This document shows positions 1 through 12,270 of a stretch of DNA of 64,000 bases, one piece after another. A program made the translations under genes and the position numbers. Source of the DNA: Rhea pennata (lineage: Eukaryota; Chordata; Aves; Rheiformes; Rheidae); the NCBI RefSeq assembly GCF_028389875.1, contig NC_084664.1:121241466-121305465 (forward strand), given 5' to 3'. Numbering within the stretch: position 1 is the first letter of the stretch; every line of letters begins with the position of its first letter. A model generated the notes under the pieces. That model saw only the letters and a list, made by a program, of their open reading frames with translations. It was not told the origin of the DNA and made no database searches.

Positions 1-3000
1 GATTTGGTGAGGAGAGATGCTTGCTGGAGGCCTCAAGCGTCATTTTGGTGCATATATTATTTCTTTTAGGAACGTGAAAAGAGAGTGTAAGATAAGTGAA
101 GTTCTTTTTTCTGCTTTGTCTGGATATGAGAAGAATTTAGTAGGAGACCTTGACCATACTGATACGGCGTACATAGTGCTTGCAGGTAGCTGTCACTGTG
201 GCCATGAAAGCCCAGATGTTATTTGTGGAGCTATGATTAACCTGCATGTGCTGATAGCATTGTATATATATCTTCATATATCACTTCTGTTACAGACTAA
301 GTTCTGCTAGACACCGGAGTAGCCAGGTACATTACAAGAAATCCAGAATGAAAGGTTTAGCAGCTTCCCTACAGAGATTTTGTTAGTAAAGTAGCAATGA
401 TTCTTACAAGATCTCAGTGCTGATATCCTCTTACTTACTGGGTTGACTGCAAGCCTGTGATCTCTGCCAGGCTGACAGTATTGCATGAGGACATGATCAG
501 GCTGAAAGCCTCTGATGTCCCTGTTTGTGCAGTCTGGGTACATCTCCTACAGAGAGCAGGAGATCCACAACGTAACACTGCAGAACTCTATGACCAGAAT
601 ACTTATGGTGGATCCATTTTTGATTGATTGCTAACTGATTAGGAGTTTAGTACTGCCATGCACCATAAAAATAAGCGTCTTGATCTTTGTGAGCTAGGGC
701 TAAAGTATGTGCAACAGATCTCAGCAGAAAACTTTGATGGTGAACAGTTGCTATCTAAATGTCTTTTCTGCCTCCTTATCAGACCAACTTGATTTATGAC
801 TGTGAAACAGGAAGCTGAGGCAATGGACCATGAGCTGAAAGTCTACAGGAGTAATAGGTCTTTAAAGGCCCAACTACTTCTTAAAAACTATACTCAACTG
901 GAACTATGTATCAGCGTATCTTTCCTACAGTATCTCTCTGCCATCATTTTCTCAAGAGCAGAAGTAGCAGTAGCAGCAAAAAGAGGTAAAAAGAACAGAA
1001 AATCTTTGCTTATAAAAAAATTCTACACAGTCTCTAAAGGTGTGAGGCAGTATAGCTTCCTTTTAAGACATATGCATTGGGCTTATATTATTATTTAAAA
1101 TAATAATTATGGAGCAGGCAAGAGGGTGGAAAGGTATGCATGCAGTGCTAGAGTGGTGTGTGGGTGAGCTGTGGTTTGTTTCTTAATAACGTGCACTGCA
1201 GATAGCCCATTCCAGAGTGCACTGGCATTGAACACTGTGAACGCGGGGGAATTTGCATAAGTGGGATCTAAGCTGCTTCCTTGATGAAGAACCAGTTGGC
1301 CTTGGACATAAAAAAACAGTGCCTCTTTTTGTTCAGTTGGGGTCTTCATTTCTTCAGCACCTGCAGGTAACATTCAGTACTTTTTAAGCAAGCTGCCTGT
1401 TTGTTAGAACTGAATTCAATAACCAGCTCAAGTACCATCTAGCTCCAAACTCCAGATTAGAAGACAACTACCAACAAATCCAAGGAATTTCAGAGGGATA
1501 GTACCAAGGTAGTATAACGGAAAATCGAATTTGTTGTCGCTGTATGTAAAATATTACTAATTGAAGGTATGTTTTGAGGTACTTGTAAGACTTTCTTAGA
1601 TATCAAATTAATCCTCAAGAACAAGATTTAAACAACTTAATAGAGACTCACAAAGACTTCTTACTACTTCATATACACAAGCCTGACACAGATGTATGAT
1701 GCTAGTTTAGGTGTCAGGCTACCGCGTTACTTTTAATAAAAATATGTTCCCAAATATTTGGAAGCATTGGAACTTACTTGCTAACTTGCTCACTTCACAG
1801 TCAACACATTCCCCGAGTTGAGAAAAAATGTAGTAAGTATTTGAACCTGCTGGCTTTATAGGACCATGATCCTATGAAGACAGAAAATCTGACCGACCAG
1901 CTTGCCTCACAGGGAAAGGGGAGGCAAGCTGTTTTTCCCCCAAAGGGGGGGGAGGGGGGAGCATCTGTTACTTCAAGCATCTTGCTTTCCTTTATCTTCC
2001 TTCTACTAGTTTGGTCACTGCTGATTTGCATGGCTTCAGGGGCCAGAGTAATTAGTCCCTAGGTGAGCCAGGACCCAATAAATTCTCCTGCTTTTCCCCT
2101 TTAAACATTAATCTCACAGCTAGCTCCCCCAGCCAAAGAGAGGGCAGCACTGACACATTTTGATACAGCTCTTACTCCTGTTCCCATTCTTTTTATTTTG
2201 ACCAGGCAAATCCACCCTCTCTCCAACAAGGAGGGTATTATTCAAGGATAAATTATGCCATATATATGAAATAAGAAAGAACGCTGAAATTATTATAATT
2301 AGATAAACATCCTCACATTAGGTTCAAGATTTAGGTCAACTATTATTTCAAAGATGAGTAGAAATACTGTTAAAAGAAAAAAGGAATTAAAGTAACCCTG
2401 ATTAAAAGAGAGTTCTCAGAAATGTTTTCTTTTATCATAGCAAAAAGTAATAGCAAAGAAAATAATATCAAAGACAGTAACCTCTTATCTACAAAAATAC
2501 TTTTAAAAAAGTCAAAGTTCAGAATTAGACATTTAACTTTGTAATAGCACAAGTAATGATTCAGTAGCATATATACATTTTGGCTAACAGTCTAGTGAAG
2601 CTAAGTAAAGGGTTAAACTTCTGTTGTCTTCTATTGGGCCAAAATTCAACAAAATTGTACATAAGATATCTTTTTATTGTCTATCATCCAAGAACAAAGA
2701 TAGGGTGGAGTTATCAAACCAATGGAGGGATATCTCATTTCAAACAAGTTTCTTTCTCAACTTTGGTATATGAAGGACAAAAAAATGATTTGAAAAACCT
2801 AGAAAGTTTTTTTTTTCTTTTGTTGCTAACAAAGGTACTGGAACTCATGCCACCTCACAAACAACTGTCAGATGTTTCAAATCCACACTGTTCCTCCGGG
2901 CATTCAATACATTTATATGAATCAAGGACATTGGTTATGCGCTTTGGATCAGAGGGTTGATAATATGCATACTGAATGCATCACACACATAAAGGATCTC

Positions 3001-6000
3001 ATTTATGTTCTCAGGGTATACTGCTTCAGGCACAAAACAAAGTACTTACTCTGGGATTCAGGCTGCATATATACTCCCCAAAGTAGAGTCTCTTGTTGCA
3101 ACATATGATCACCATATCTGAGACAATGTACATAGTTTTAACTGTAAAGAAGTTGCTGGTCAATATGGCAAATCTGCCATATGTAGATTGCCACACATAA
3201 TTTTCAAACTTTTTTTCGGATCTCATCCAAAGACTAGAATTTTAAACAGCGTTGGCAATGATGGTTAGTCAAGCAATTCCTATTAATAATTACTGATTTT
3301 ACTGCATCTGACAATTAGTAATTATCTTTACTAAACACTTAAAGAATTGTGCCAAAACTTTGTGTCTAACAGCAACTATTAAAAAGGTTAACCATTTTAA
3401 CAGATAAAATTCTCGCTGTACAGTACATATTCTGAATATGAAGCCTTCTATAAATTGAAAAAAAAATACTTTCAGTGGTTACCATTAATTTAAGTCTACA
3501 TTAATGCTGTAGATTTTCTTCAAGTACTTGTTTAAATTAGAGTCGACACCTATTTCAAATCATGCATTTCTGAAATCCTTATAAATAAGTCACCACTATT
3601 TTAAAATATTCATCACCAAAATTAGGTCAGATGATTAAGGGATTATTCCTAGAGTATCTGAACACCCACATTTTCAGTGAATTAAATGGAAGTTGTACTT
3701 GCTTGAAAGCCACATAATCTAGTAGATTAAGTTTAGGTCTGGGAGCCATAAGATTCTGAGTTCTATTTCCTCTTATTTACTGGCACTAATTTATATATAT
3801 ATATGTTCTTAGCATTAGCATTATTTAGTTACAAATTAGGTGTATATCATTTATTCTGCTTTACTTATTGAGATAATGACAACTCAACAGTGATAGCCTG
3901 AAGGTATAAGAATCAATGCACCAAATTATCTTCTGTCATTCTGTATTCTCTTCAGTGCTACCTTGGGCAAGCAAGTGTGTGGTGGGATAGGTGGGAGAAA
4001 AGGATGGGATCTCCTTAATTCTGAGTATCTGTTTCTGTCCCATCAAAATCATACCAAATGAAACCAAAACCAACAAATAAAAAAGGAAGCAAACAGCCTT
4101 TCAGCTTTCTTAATGATAAAATAAACATACTATTAATACAAAATCAATAGTGGAAGACTGGCAAAATAAAGCATGGATCTAGCACATACCATTAACAGCT
4201 ATATTACACTTTATTTTGAAAATATCAGAAGCTCCAGAAAGAAACTATGAAGTATCTAGGCAGATCTTTTAAATACATGGACATTCCAAAAACATATTAA
4301 TTTATATTTAAAATTTTGACATACAAATATTTTCCTCTGAGTAGTATTCTTACTGAAGGTAACAATGTAGCATATTTCTCCTCATTATTTTGCATCTCTT
4401 CTTGGAGCAGAAAAGATTTCCACTAATCTTTTGCTTCTTATACTAACAAGATCCTGAATTTTACAATAATATTCCCTCTCCCTTCCCAGTAGCCAGCACC
4501 TTCTTCTCCAAAAGGTCATTGCAGAGTTACAGGATGCATTCCTGTGTCTCCTAGGTTTTATGAATATAAACCTCATAAAGATAAATGTGATCCTGTGGCT
4601 GAATTACACATCGTAGTAATAGTAAATTACTAAATTAGTGCTACCTATTTGTTGTATTCATAGACTACTACAGAAATCAAAGCACAGAAAAACTATTAAA
4701 TTTAAAAAATACATTAATATATATAAATAAACATGCATGCACCGTGACACCAACATAATGTGTGTACATACAGACACGTACATAGTATATGATATCTATA
4801 AATGATTGTAGATTAATACACTTTAAAATAGTTAAACTGAATAAATTCTGTAGGATGATCTAATCTACTAGGAAGGTTTAAAGGTGCCGCATAACTACAC
4901 ATGTAAGTATGCCTTTATGGCTGACCTTACAATGCACTTAGTATCTTGCACTTCACTAATGCTGTCTCTATCACTACAAGCAATTTATTCTACCTCACGT
5001 TCATCAAGTGCTCATAAATCAGCATTAGGCCACATTTTTACTGAGTTGCTGATTTTTAGCCAGCAGACAGCAGCAGCACTTGGATTCAAAGTCTAATATT
5101 GGCACACATATTGATTTTAATTAGTCTAATTAGTTCATTACACTAAAAATCAAATAGACCATTTATTACATTCCCAACTAATGACATATGATCAAGGATT
5201 TAATATGATAATGAGCCAGATCAATTATCACTCATAAAGGAAGTCATTAACAAGTGTAAACACTGCCAAACTGAATACCATTACAAATCATGAAGTCATA
5301 GCTAGGTCATTTGCATAAGCATACCAATTTTATTTCATGATATTCCTTCTATTTAATATTCTGACACCCTTTTATAAAGCTCCTTTTTTCATGAGACTTA
5401 ATTCATAGCTCCAAACTCAACAGTGCAACTGTAATGCAGTTGTTCACTACATAGTCCTTAAACTCTATGCTATTAAAACATGATTTAAGCAAACTAGCCA
5501 ATGTCTATGGAATCTCTCAGAAAATATTATGGAATACTACGGGAAGGAAATGAGGTTTCTAAATGTACCAAAGTGGATCCAGGAGTATTTCTCTATTGGG
5601 GAAAAATTCAGTACTACTATCCATGTGGTCTGGGATATTTCACAGACAAAACTGAGCTAGTAATAGAAGTCAACCCCGTCACAATTTGTTTAGCAGTATA
5701 AAGAGAAGGAGAAAACATCTACCAGAATATTTTTACCTCACAGTAGAAACTACAAAAAAATTGAACTTTTAAAATCAAATCACAACTTGAGTTTTAAGTG
5801 GTTAAACAGTCTATTATTCTTGAAGATTCAGTACTTAATTCTAATCTTAATTCTACTAGAATTTTTCCAAGGTCTCTATCACCATCATTATCTATGTTGT
5901 ATTTCACAGGAGCATCTAAGTTGTCCATTAAAATCATGGCAATTATACCTTCTATTACAGTGGAATCCTATCTGCGCAGTAGACAATAATCAAGAATGTA

Positions 6001-7335
6001 AAGGATAAACCAATCTACCAAAAGTCTTATTTTTTTTCCCCAAAATTGTTTTCAGCTTACACAGGTTACATTGGAATACGTCTAATACACACATCTCTAC
6101 ATCTGAATACATTCAGTAATTACACGATTAGAGACCTACATATCACATGAATGTATACAAATGATACAGGTCCATATTTGTGAAATCTATAGAGGTTTTA
6201 TTTCATTTGTTGTAATTTTATAAGAATTTGGAAGCAGTTTTCATTCCTATGAAGCTATCTAAAGATTTCTTTAGTGTAGATGCTTTAACTGACATATATA
6301 ATCCAATCAGTGGATGTTTAAATTCTAAACTTTATTACAGCTAAAATTTACAGTGGCCTGCCCATATTTGCCTCTCCCAGTCCCATCCCCATTCAGCTAC
6401 AGCAGTGAAGGTCCGGCCGGGTAGGGAGATAATGGGATGTTAAACCAGCAGATTCTGGAAAAATGCTGAGTGAGATTAAAAAGAAAAAAAAAAGAAAGAA
6501 AAAAAAGCCCTGGGCACTTTAGTCTCCAGCCTAAACACAGCCTATGAAAAACAGGAACAGTGAATGCCATTCAATGTACAGTACTACTTTTCTTTTTTGT
6601 TTCTATAAGTGTGTGACTTTCACTCTCCAGGTCTCTAGCACGATGATCCCATTACCATCTGCAGTCGTATACTATATGATATATCCCTGTCAGTAGTGGC
6701 TTGAGAAAGATGCACAATTAGGACCCAGAAAATGTTTTATTTCTTGAAAGAATTGACAGGAAGTTTGTGCACCAGGCCCCTGCATCTGGTCTGGACAGAT
6801 AACTGATCATACACCCCAGGACAGAAAAGATACTAAGGTGATACTAAGCAAGCATAAAGGGGAAATTGAGAGTGTAGGGAGAGAGAGGTAAACTGGTACC
6901 TAGCTTCATAATTCAAAGAGAACTGGAGGCTGTCTCACATCTATGCAGCAATGACAGAGATAAGCCTGTCCTACAGAGCAGAAAAAAGGCTTTTTTTTTC
7001 CAGATTAAACAGTCCATCCACCACAAGGAAAAGGCAATTTGGAAAGCTCTCCCAAGTAATGCAAAATACCTTGCGTAGCCATAGAGTTGCAAGACTAATA
7101 TTAAACTGGCTAATGATATTAGGTCAGGCCTCAAGAGTGCACTCATGCTGCAATGCCCCAACCACCCCCCCTTGCCTAAACCATTGCCGTGCCCTCTTGC
7201 TTCAAGAGCAAAACAAATTTTGAAGCAAACCAGCTGGCCTTTCAGGCAGAGAAACTCAGAAACAAGGAGAAACGAAAACCAATTCAAACCCAAGCCCAGC
7301 CCGTCCACTGCAGTGTCAGTACAAGGGAGTTGTCC
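1..7335. other. AT-rich noncoding DNA, no gene recognised
   Basis: No recognisable gene or transposon in this stretch. The open frames are short and do not resemble known proteins. It looks like intron or intergenic DNA of a vertebrate. The only structures worth separate entries are the hairpin and G-run near 1.9 kb. A locally more GC-rich patch at about 6.95-7.33 kb directly precedes the CR1 element and does not match any part of CR1 that I recognise. Confidence 0.6.
1898..1959. repeat. Perfect 11-bp inverted repeat followed by C/G runs
   Basis: CAGCTTGCCTC (1898-1908) is followed by a 12-base purine-rich loop and then its exact reverse complement (1921-1931). Immediately after come TTTTT, CCCCC, AAA and runs of 8 and 6 G, which can form a second C-run/G-run hairpin. 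The surroundings are AT-rich. No function is assigned; it could be a structured intronic RNA element or chance. Confidence 0.75.
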
Positions 7336-9917
7336 TTTATGAGAGAGCAACTGGAATGTATGGAGCTCTCTCCAGGGGTGGATGATGAGCGGGTTGAGAG
7401 CTTATGGGTAAGGATTAAAGGCAGGCTAACGTGGGTGATAGTGCTGTGAGTGTTTGCTATAGGCTACCTGATCAGGAAGAGAAGGAGATGAGGCCTTCTA
7501 CAGACAGCTAGAAGTAGCCTCATGACCACAGGCCGTGGTTCTCTTGACTTTAACCACACAGATATCTGCTAGGGGAACAATACAGCAATGCACAAGCAAT
7601 CCAGGAGGTTTCTGGAGACCATACACGATAACTTTCTGACACAGGTGACAAAACAGCCAATGAGGAGAGGTACAGTGCTGGACCTTGTACTAGCAAGCAA
7701 GGAAGGGATGTTTGGAGATGTGAAGGTTGGGGCAGCCTTGGCTACAGTAATGACAAGATGGTGGAGTTCAGGATTCTGTGAGCAAGAAGCACGGTAAAGA
7801 GCAAGATCATAACCCTGGATTTCAGGAGAGCAAACTTTGGCCTCTTCAAGGATCTTCTTGGAAGAATCTCATGGCACAATGGGCCTAGAAGGAAGAGGGG
7901 TCCAAGAGAGTTGGTTAAAATTCAAGTATCACCCCCTCCAAGTTCAAGAATGGTATATCCCGATAAGCAAGAAGTTGGGAAAAAGGAGCAAAACACCTGC
8001 ATGGATGAACAAGGAGCTCCTGGCAAAACTCAAACAGAAGAAAGAAGTGTACAGAAGGTCGAAGCAGGGACACACAACCTGGGAGAAATATAGGGACATT
8101 TTCCCAGTATGCAGAAATGCAACTAGGAACGACAAGGCCCATTTAGTGTTTAATCTGACAAGGGATGTCAAGGACAGCAGAAAGGGCATCTTTAAATATA
8201 TCATCAACAAAAGAAAAATTAGGGAAATTGTGGGACCACTGCTGCATGGCGCAGGGGCATGCTGACAAAAAATACAAAAGAGACAGAGATAGTGAGTGTC
8301 TTCTTTGCTCCATTCCTTACTGCAAAGACCAGCCTTCAAGAATCTTAGACCCTAGAGACCAGGGAGAAAGTCTGGAGAAAAGAAGAATTTCCCTTGATAG
8401 AGGAGGATTGAGTTAGAGATCATTTAAGCACACTCGACATCCAAAAATCCATGGGCGCTGGTGAGACACACCCATGAGTGCTGAGGGAGCTGGCAGACAT
8501 CATTGCTAGGCCATTCTCCATCATCTTTGAAAGGTCATGGCAATCAGGAGAAGGGCCTGAGTGCTGGAAGAAAGCAAATGTCACTCCTGTCTTCAAAAAG
8601 GGCAAGAAGGAGGAGCCAGGGAACAACAGGCTAGTCAGCCTCACGCCAATCCCTGGAAAAGTGATGAAGCAGCTCATCCTGGATGCCATCGCTAAGTATA
8701 TGAAGGACAAGAAGATGATCAGGAACAGTCAGCATGGCTTCACAAAGAGGAAATCCTGCTTAACCACCCAATAGCCTTCTGTGATGGGATGACCGTCTGA
8801 GTAGATGAGGGGAGAGCAGTGGATGCTGTCTTCCTTGACTTCATGAAGGCTTTTGACACCATCTCCCACAACATCCTCCTAAGCAAGCAGGCTAGATGAG
8901 TGGACAGTGAGGTGGATTGAGAACTAGCTGAAAGGCAGAGCTTTGATCAGTGGCACAAAGTTTAGTTAGAGGCCTGTAGCTAGCTGTGTCCCCAGGGGTC
9001 AGTACTGACTCTGGTATTGTTCAACTTACTCATCAGTGACCCGGAAGAGGGGACAGAGTGCCTCCTCAGCAAGTTTGCTAATGACACAGAACTGGTAGAA
9101 GTAGCTGATGCACCAGAGGCTGTGCTGCCATTGAGAGGGACCTTGACAGGCTGGAGAGATGGGCAGAGAGGAACCTCATGAAGGTCAACAATGAGAAGTG
9201 CAGGGTCCTGCACCTAGGGAGGAATAACCCCATGCACCAGTACAGGTTGGGGGCTGACCTACTGGAAAGCAGCTCTGCAGAGAAGGACCTGGGAGTCCTG
9301 GTAGACAACAAGTTGATAGCAGTATGCCCTTGGGGCCAAGAAGGTCAATGCTATCCTGGGTTGTATTAGGAAGAGCATTGACAACAGGGGACCCCTCTGC
9401 TCAGCCCTGGTGAGGCCACATCTGGAGTTTGTGTCCAGTCTGGGCTCCCCGAGACAAGAAACACATGGAGCTATTCCATAGTGTAGGGCTATTAAGATAG
9501 TTAAGGGACTGAAGCATCCCTCATATGAGGAAAGGCTGAGAGAGCTGGGCTTGTCCAGCTTGGAGAAGGGGGGGGGGTTATCTTATCCATGTGTATAAAT
9601 ACCTGAAGGGAGGGTCTCAAGAGGATGGGGCCAGGCTCTTTACAGTGGTGCCAAGAGACAGGACAAGAGGCAACAGGCACAAACTGAAACACAGGATGTT
9701 CCATCTGAAGAGGAGGGAAAAACTTATTTACTGTGAGGGTAACTAAGCATTGGAACAGGTTGCCCAGAGAAGCTGAGTCTCCATGCTTGGAGATATTCAA
9801 AAGCCAACTGGATAGGGTTCTGTTCAACATGCTCTAGGTGACCCTGCTAGAGCAAAGGGGTTGGACTACATGATCTCCAGAGATTCCTTCTAACTTCAAC
9901 CATTCCATGATTCTGTG
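7336..9917 (+). mobile_element. Old 5'-truncated CR1 LINE, ORF2 decayed
   Basis: A 2.6-kb CR1 non-LTR retrotransposon copy. The first recognisable part is the late endonuclease domain: the frame at about 7375-7420 reads VESLWVRIKG, and 7590-7740 includes DNFLTQV and LDLVLASKEG. A charged linker (WMNKELLAKLKQKKEVYRRS, about 7990-8060) follows. Next comes the start of reverse transcriptase (WQSGEGPECWKKANVTPVFKKG near 8540; NSQHGFTKRKSCLT near 8730). The catalytic region follows, then the C-terminal region with VLHLGRNNP near 9210. The copy ends in the avian tail ATTCCATG ATTCTGTG (9902-9917). The reading frame shifts many times and contains stops, so it is dead. The catalytic FADD box reads FAND at 9074-9085, so one catalytic aspartate codon is lost. 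An upstream ORF1 is absent. CR1 copies typically lack 5' ends because reverse transcription starts at the 3' end. Confidence 0.93.
8478..8774 (+). pseudogene. CR1 ORF2 fragment, N-terminal reverse transcriptase
   Basis: This is the longest intact frame inside the 7.3-9.9 kb CR1 copy, about 98 codons. It carries the conserved start of the CR1 reverse transcriptase: VTPVFKKGKK, then a decayed form of the CR1 motif after it (NNRLVSLTPIPGKVM), then HGFTKRKSCLTTQ, where the frame stops. In an active CR1 this enzyme copies element RNA directly at a nicked target site. Here it is cut off from the catalytic aspartates by stops and frameshifts, so it has no expected function. Confidence 0.85.
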
Positions 9918-10499
9918 AAAGAATATAGAACAAATGAAACCCCTTCAATCTATGCTTATATTAATTATTTAAATAACTGTGTCACTGATCTTGTTCAATA
10001 TCACTTTTGTTCTACCCTCTCGTCTATGCATTGTCTCCTCACTTTTGTTCTTTTCTTCTCAATTCTACGCATTTGATCTTCACTTGAAAATGATGTAGAT
10101 GTATCCATATACACTGAACTACACAACATACTATTTTGCTAGACAGGATTTATACGAACGATTTTGAGCAAGGAACCATAACGTTAAAAAAAAAAAAAAA
10201 AAAGATATCACAATCCACCACAGCAAGGGCAACTACTGGCTCTGACATATGGACACAATTATACAAGTCAGATTAACTAAAGGGCAAAGTAAAGGATGCA
10301 ATTTGAAAAAAAAAAAAAAAAAAAAAAAAAACTAAAATTATATTTAAGCAAAGATAATAGAAATAAATTCTGTCAGATTAAATGTAAACATATAATCAAT
10401 CGAATTAAAACAAAAACAAAAAAAAGGAGAGATATCTTAACTAGTTGAAGGAATCAAATCTAATACTAAATCTTTCTTCCAAAACATCAGGAGCAAAAG
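9918..10499. repeat. A-tract-bearing spacer between two LINE fossils
   Basis: Noncoding. It contains an A run of about 19 at 10,185-10,203 and an A run of about 27 at 10,304-10,330. Neither run follows a recognised retrocopy, so I read them as length-variable mononucleotide microsatellites rather than as tails. Confidence 0.6.
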
Positions 10500-10985
10500 C
10501 TCTATCAGGGAGTTTGTAAGACCAGTTGACACTCTTCATGTACCAGCACTTAGAGTCACTGCAGAGAAGCTAAGTGAGTCCTCTGGATTGGCATTCACTG
10601 CAGAAGAAATGGAAATTACTATATGGAGCATTTTGGAGCACAAGAGGGTGTAACAGTGGATCTGTCTAAAATTGAGAGTGAAAGAGGTTATAGTACAAAT
10701 AGGCAGAATGGACACTAACAAATCACCAGGACTAGATGGTATTCACCCAATTATTCTAGCAGAACTCAGGAATGAACAATTTGAATTATTAATGGTAGTA
10801 TGTAACCTCTTGCATAAAATTCCTTTCGTATATTAAAAATGTAAGATATCAAAAGCAATTACTACACTTATAAAATGTTCAAGGGGAATCTGTGCAACTA
10901 CAGACCTATAAACCAGATGTCATACTGGACATAATAGCAGGAGCTATCATAAAGAATTAGTGGACTTCTGGATATATATGAACTA
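10500..10985 (+). mobile_element. Ancient CR1/L3-like LINE fragment, RT region
   Basis: A much older LINE than the CR1 copy upstream. The segment near 10,555-10,620 resembles the region before reverse transcriptase in reptile and mammal CR1/L3 elements (a run like AEKLSESSGLAFTAEEMEI). Around 10,705-10,800 the plus frame reads NKSPGLDGIHPIILAELRN, matching the conserved reverse-transcriptase motif of the form NKSPGPDGIHPRVLKEL. Near 10,890-10,910 a trace of the NYRP motif survives. Frames are interrupted and the divergence is high, consistent with an insertion predating modern birds. Family placement is from motif memory, not from a search. Confidence 0.75.
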
Positions 10986-12180
10986 CTTGAGTGTTTTCTC
11001 TCCTTTACAAGGACCTTTTTTATCATTTTGAAGCAGAATCCTGAATTAAACAGAATCAGCATTGAAGGTCTGAATTATGTTACAGCACTGATAGTTCATC
11101 CACATCTACACATTCTGATATGACTGTCTTCTATTGTAAAATAAATTCTAATCTTATCAGATATAAAGGTGGAGTAACAGGGTACAGAACAGCTTCCAGA
11201 CAGCCAGGGATTAATTCAACTGGACTCTTCCACTTGGAAAAGACAATGAGAAGAGATACGACAAGGACCTATAAAATCAAGAGTAGTATGAATAAAGAGA
11301 TCATATTTTCCTTATTCTCTTAAGACAAGAATTAGAAATCTCTGAAGGGAAACATCAAAATGACACATTCAAAACAATAAAATGCTATTTCATGTGCCAC
11401 AATGATAAAAGCATGGCAAAAATTACAATGAACATAGCTTTAAAAACTAACAAAACATAGTAGTACTACCTATAGCTAAGATAAAGATTGGTGGGAGCTT
11501 GGAGAACATTACCCCAAAAGGCATCACTTCATGCTTTCTGTATTAAAGTATTTCTAGCCTTTCACTACTATTTTACTATTTGAGACAAGGAACTACCTGG
11601 ATGGATTTTGGGTGTGATCTAGTAGGACAATTTGAATGCTCTTAAGTCTACAGAGCAGAAGCATGTGACATTTCAACACGGGTCCAAGAGTTTTAAATGT
11701 TGTTTTAAATATATAGTCAACAAACTCTGAAAATATAAAATATCTATTAGGATGCTACTGTCATTAAGATTTCAACATTTTTCCCAAACCAGTCATCTAA
11801 CTTGATTCCCAAGTTGAGAAAGCAGTGCTTTTAATTCTTTCTTCATATATCTATGCTGGAGATTTTATCTCTAAGAATTCTACTAATATTGCAAATAACA
11901 GGAATCTCTGGACATCTGATCTAGGAGATTTAAGGGAACATGGATAAATTGGAAATAATGTGAATTTAGATAAGTTCTCTGACCAAAAACTATCTCCATT
12001 TGGTAAACTGTGCAAGAGTACTATTCTACATAAAATAATATTATTAACAAACCATGACGCCCATCTAAATAAGAAAAGCGTTAGAATTGAATAGTTTTAT
12101 TCATGCAGAACAATAAGCATAACTGACAGAAGCAGAGTCAAAAACTTTCAGTATAATTAAACTCATAGCATAATTTAGGT
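10986..12180. other. Noncoding AT-rich DNA
   Basis: No gene, structured RNA or identifiable transposon seen. The strand reads purine-rich and A-rich. Confidence 0.5.
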
Positions 12181-12184
12181 TGTG

Positions 12185-12270
12185 AAAGACATTCTGAGGT
12201 CGTCTTACCCCACCCTCTGCTTAAAACAGGACAAGCTACAAAGTTATATGAGGTTACTGTGTTTGTCAGT
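12185..12270 (-). mobile_element. Probable CR1 3'-end remnant
   Basis: The plus-strand text gaggtcgtcttaccccaccc, followed by a CTGCTTAAAACAGGA-like stretch, matches the antisense form of the CR1 3' untranslated region (AGATCATCTAGTCCAACCCC, then CTGCTCAAAGCAGG). The terminal 8-bp repeat is not preserved and the match is diverged, so this is an old fragment or a related subfamily. Confidence 0.5.

Noticed and set aside
3050..3141. Minus-strand GT-AG segment with open frame (KTMYIVSDMVIICC...)
   Set aside because: Its open frame does not fit the phase-0 end of the 37.3 kb exon; in the required phase it meets a stop. The match of splice signals is likely chance.
5501..5701. 66-codon plus-strand frame with several Tyr/Gly motifs
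   Set aside because: Looks protein-like at first sight, but has no splice signals, no homologue I recognise and no conserved family motif.
6913..7350. 145-codon minus-strand frame and overlapping plus frames before the CR1 element
   Set aside because: The frames overlap on both strands, show no domain and partly run into the CR1 start; not supported as coding.
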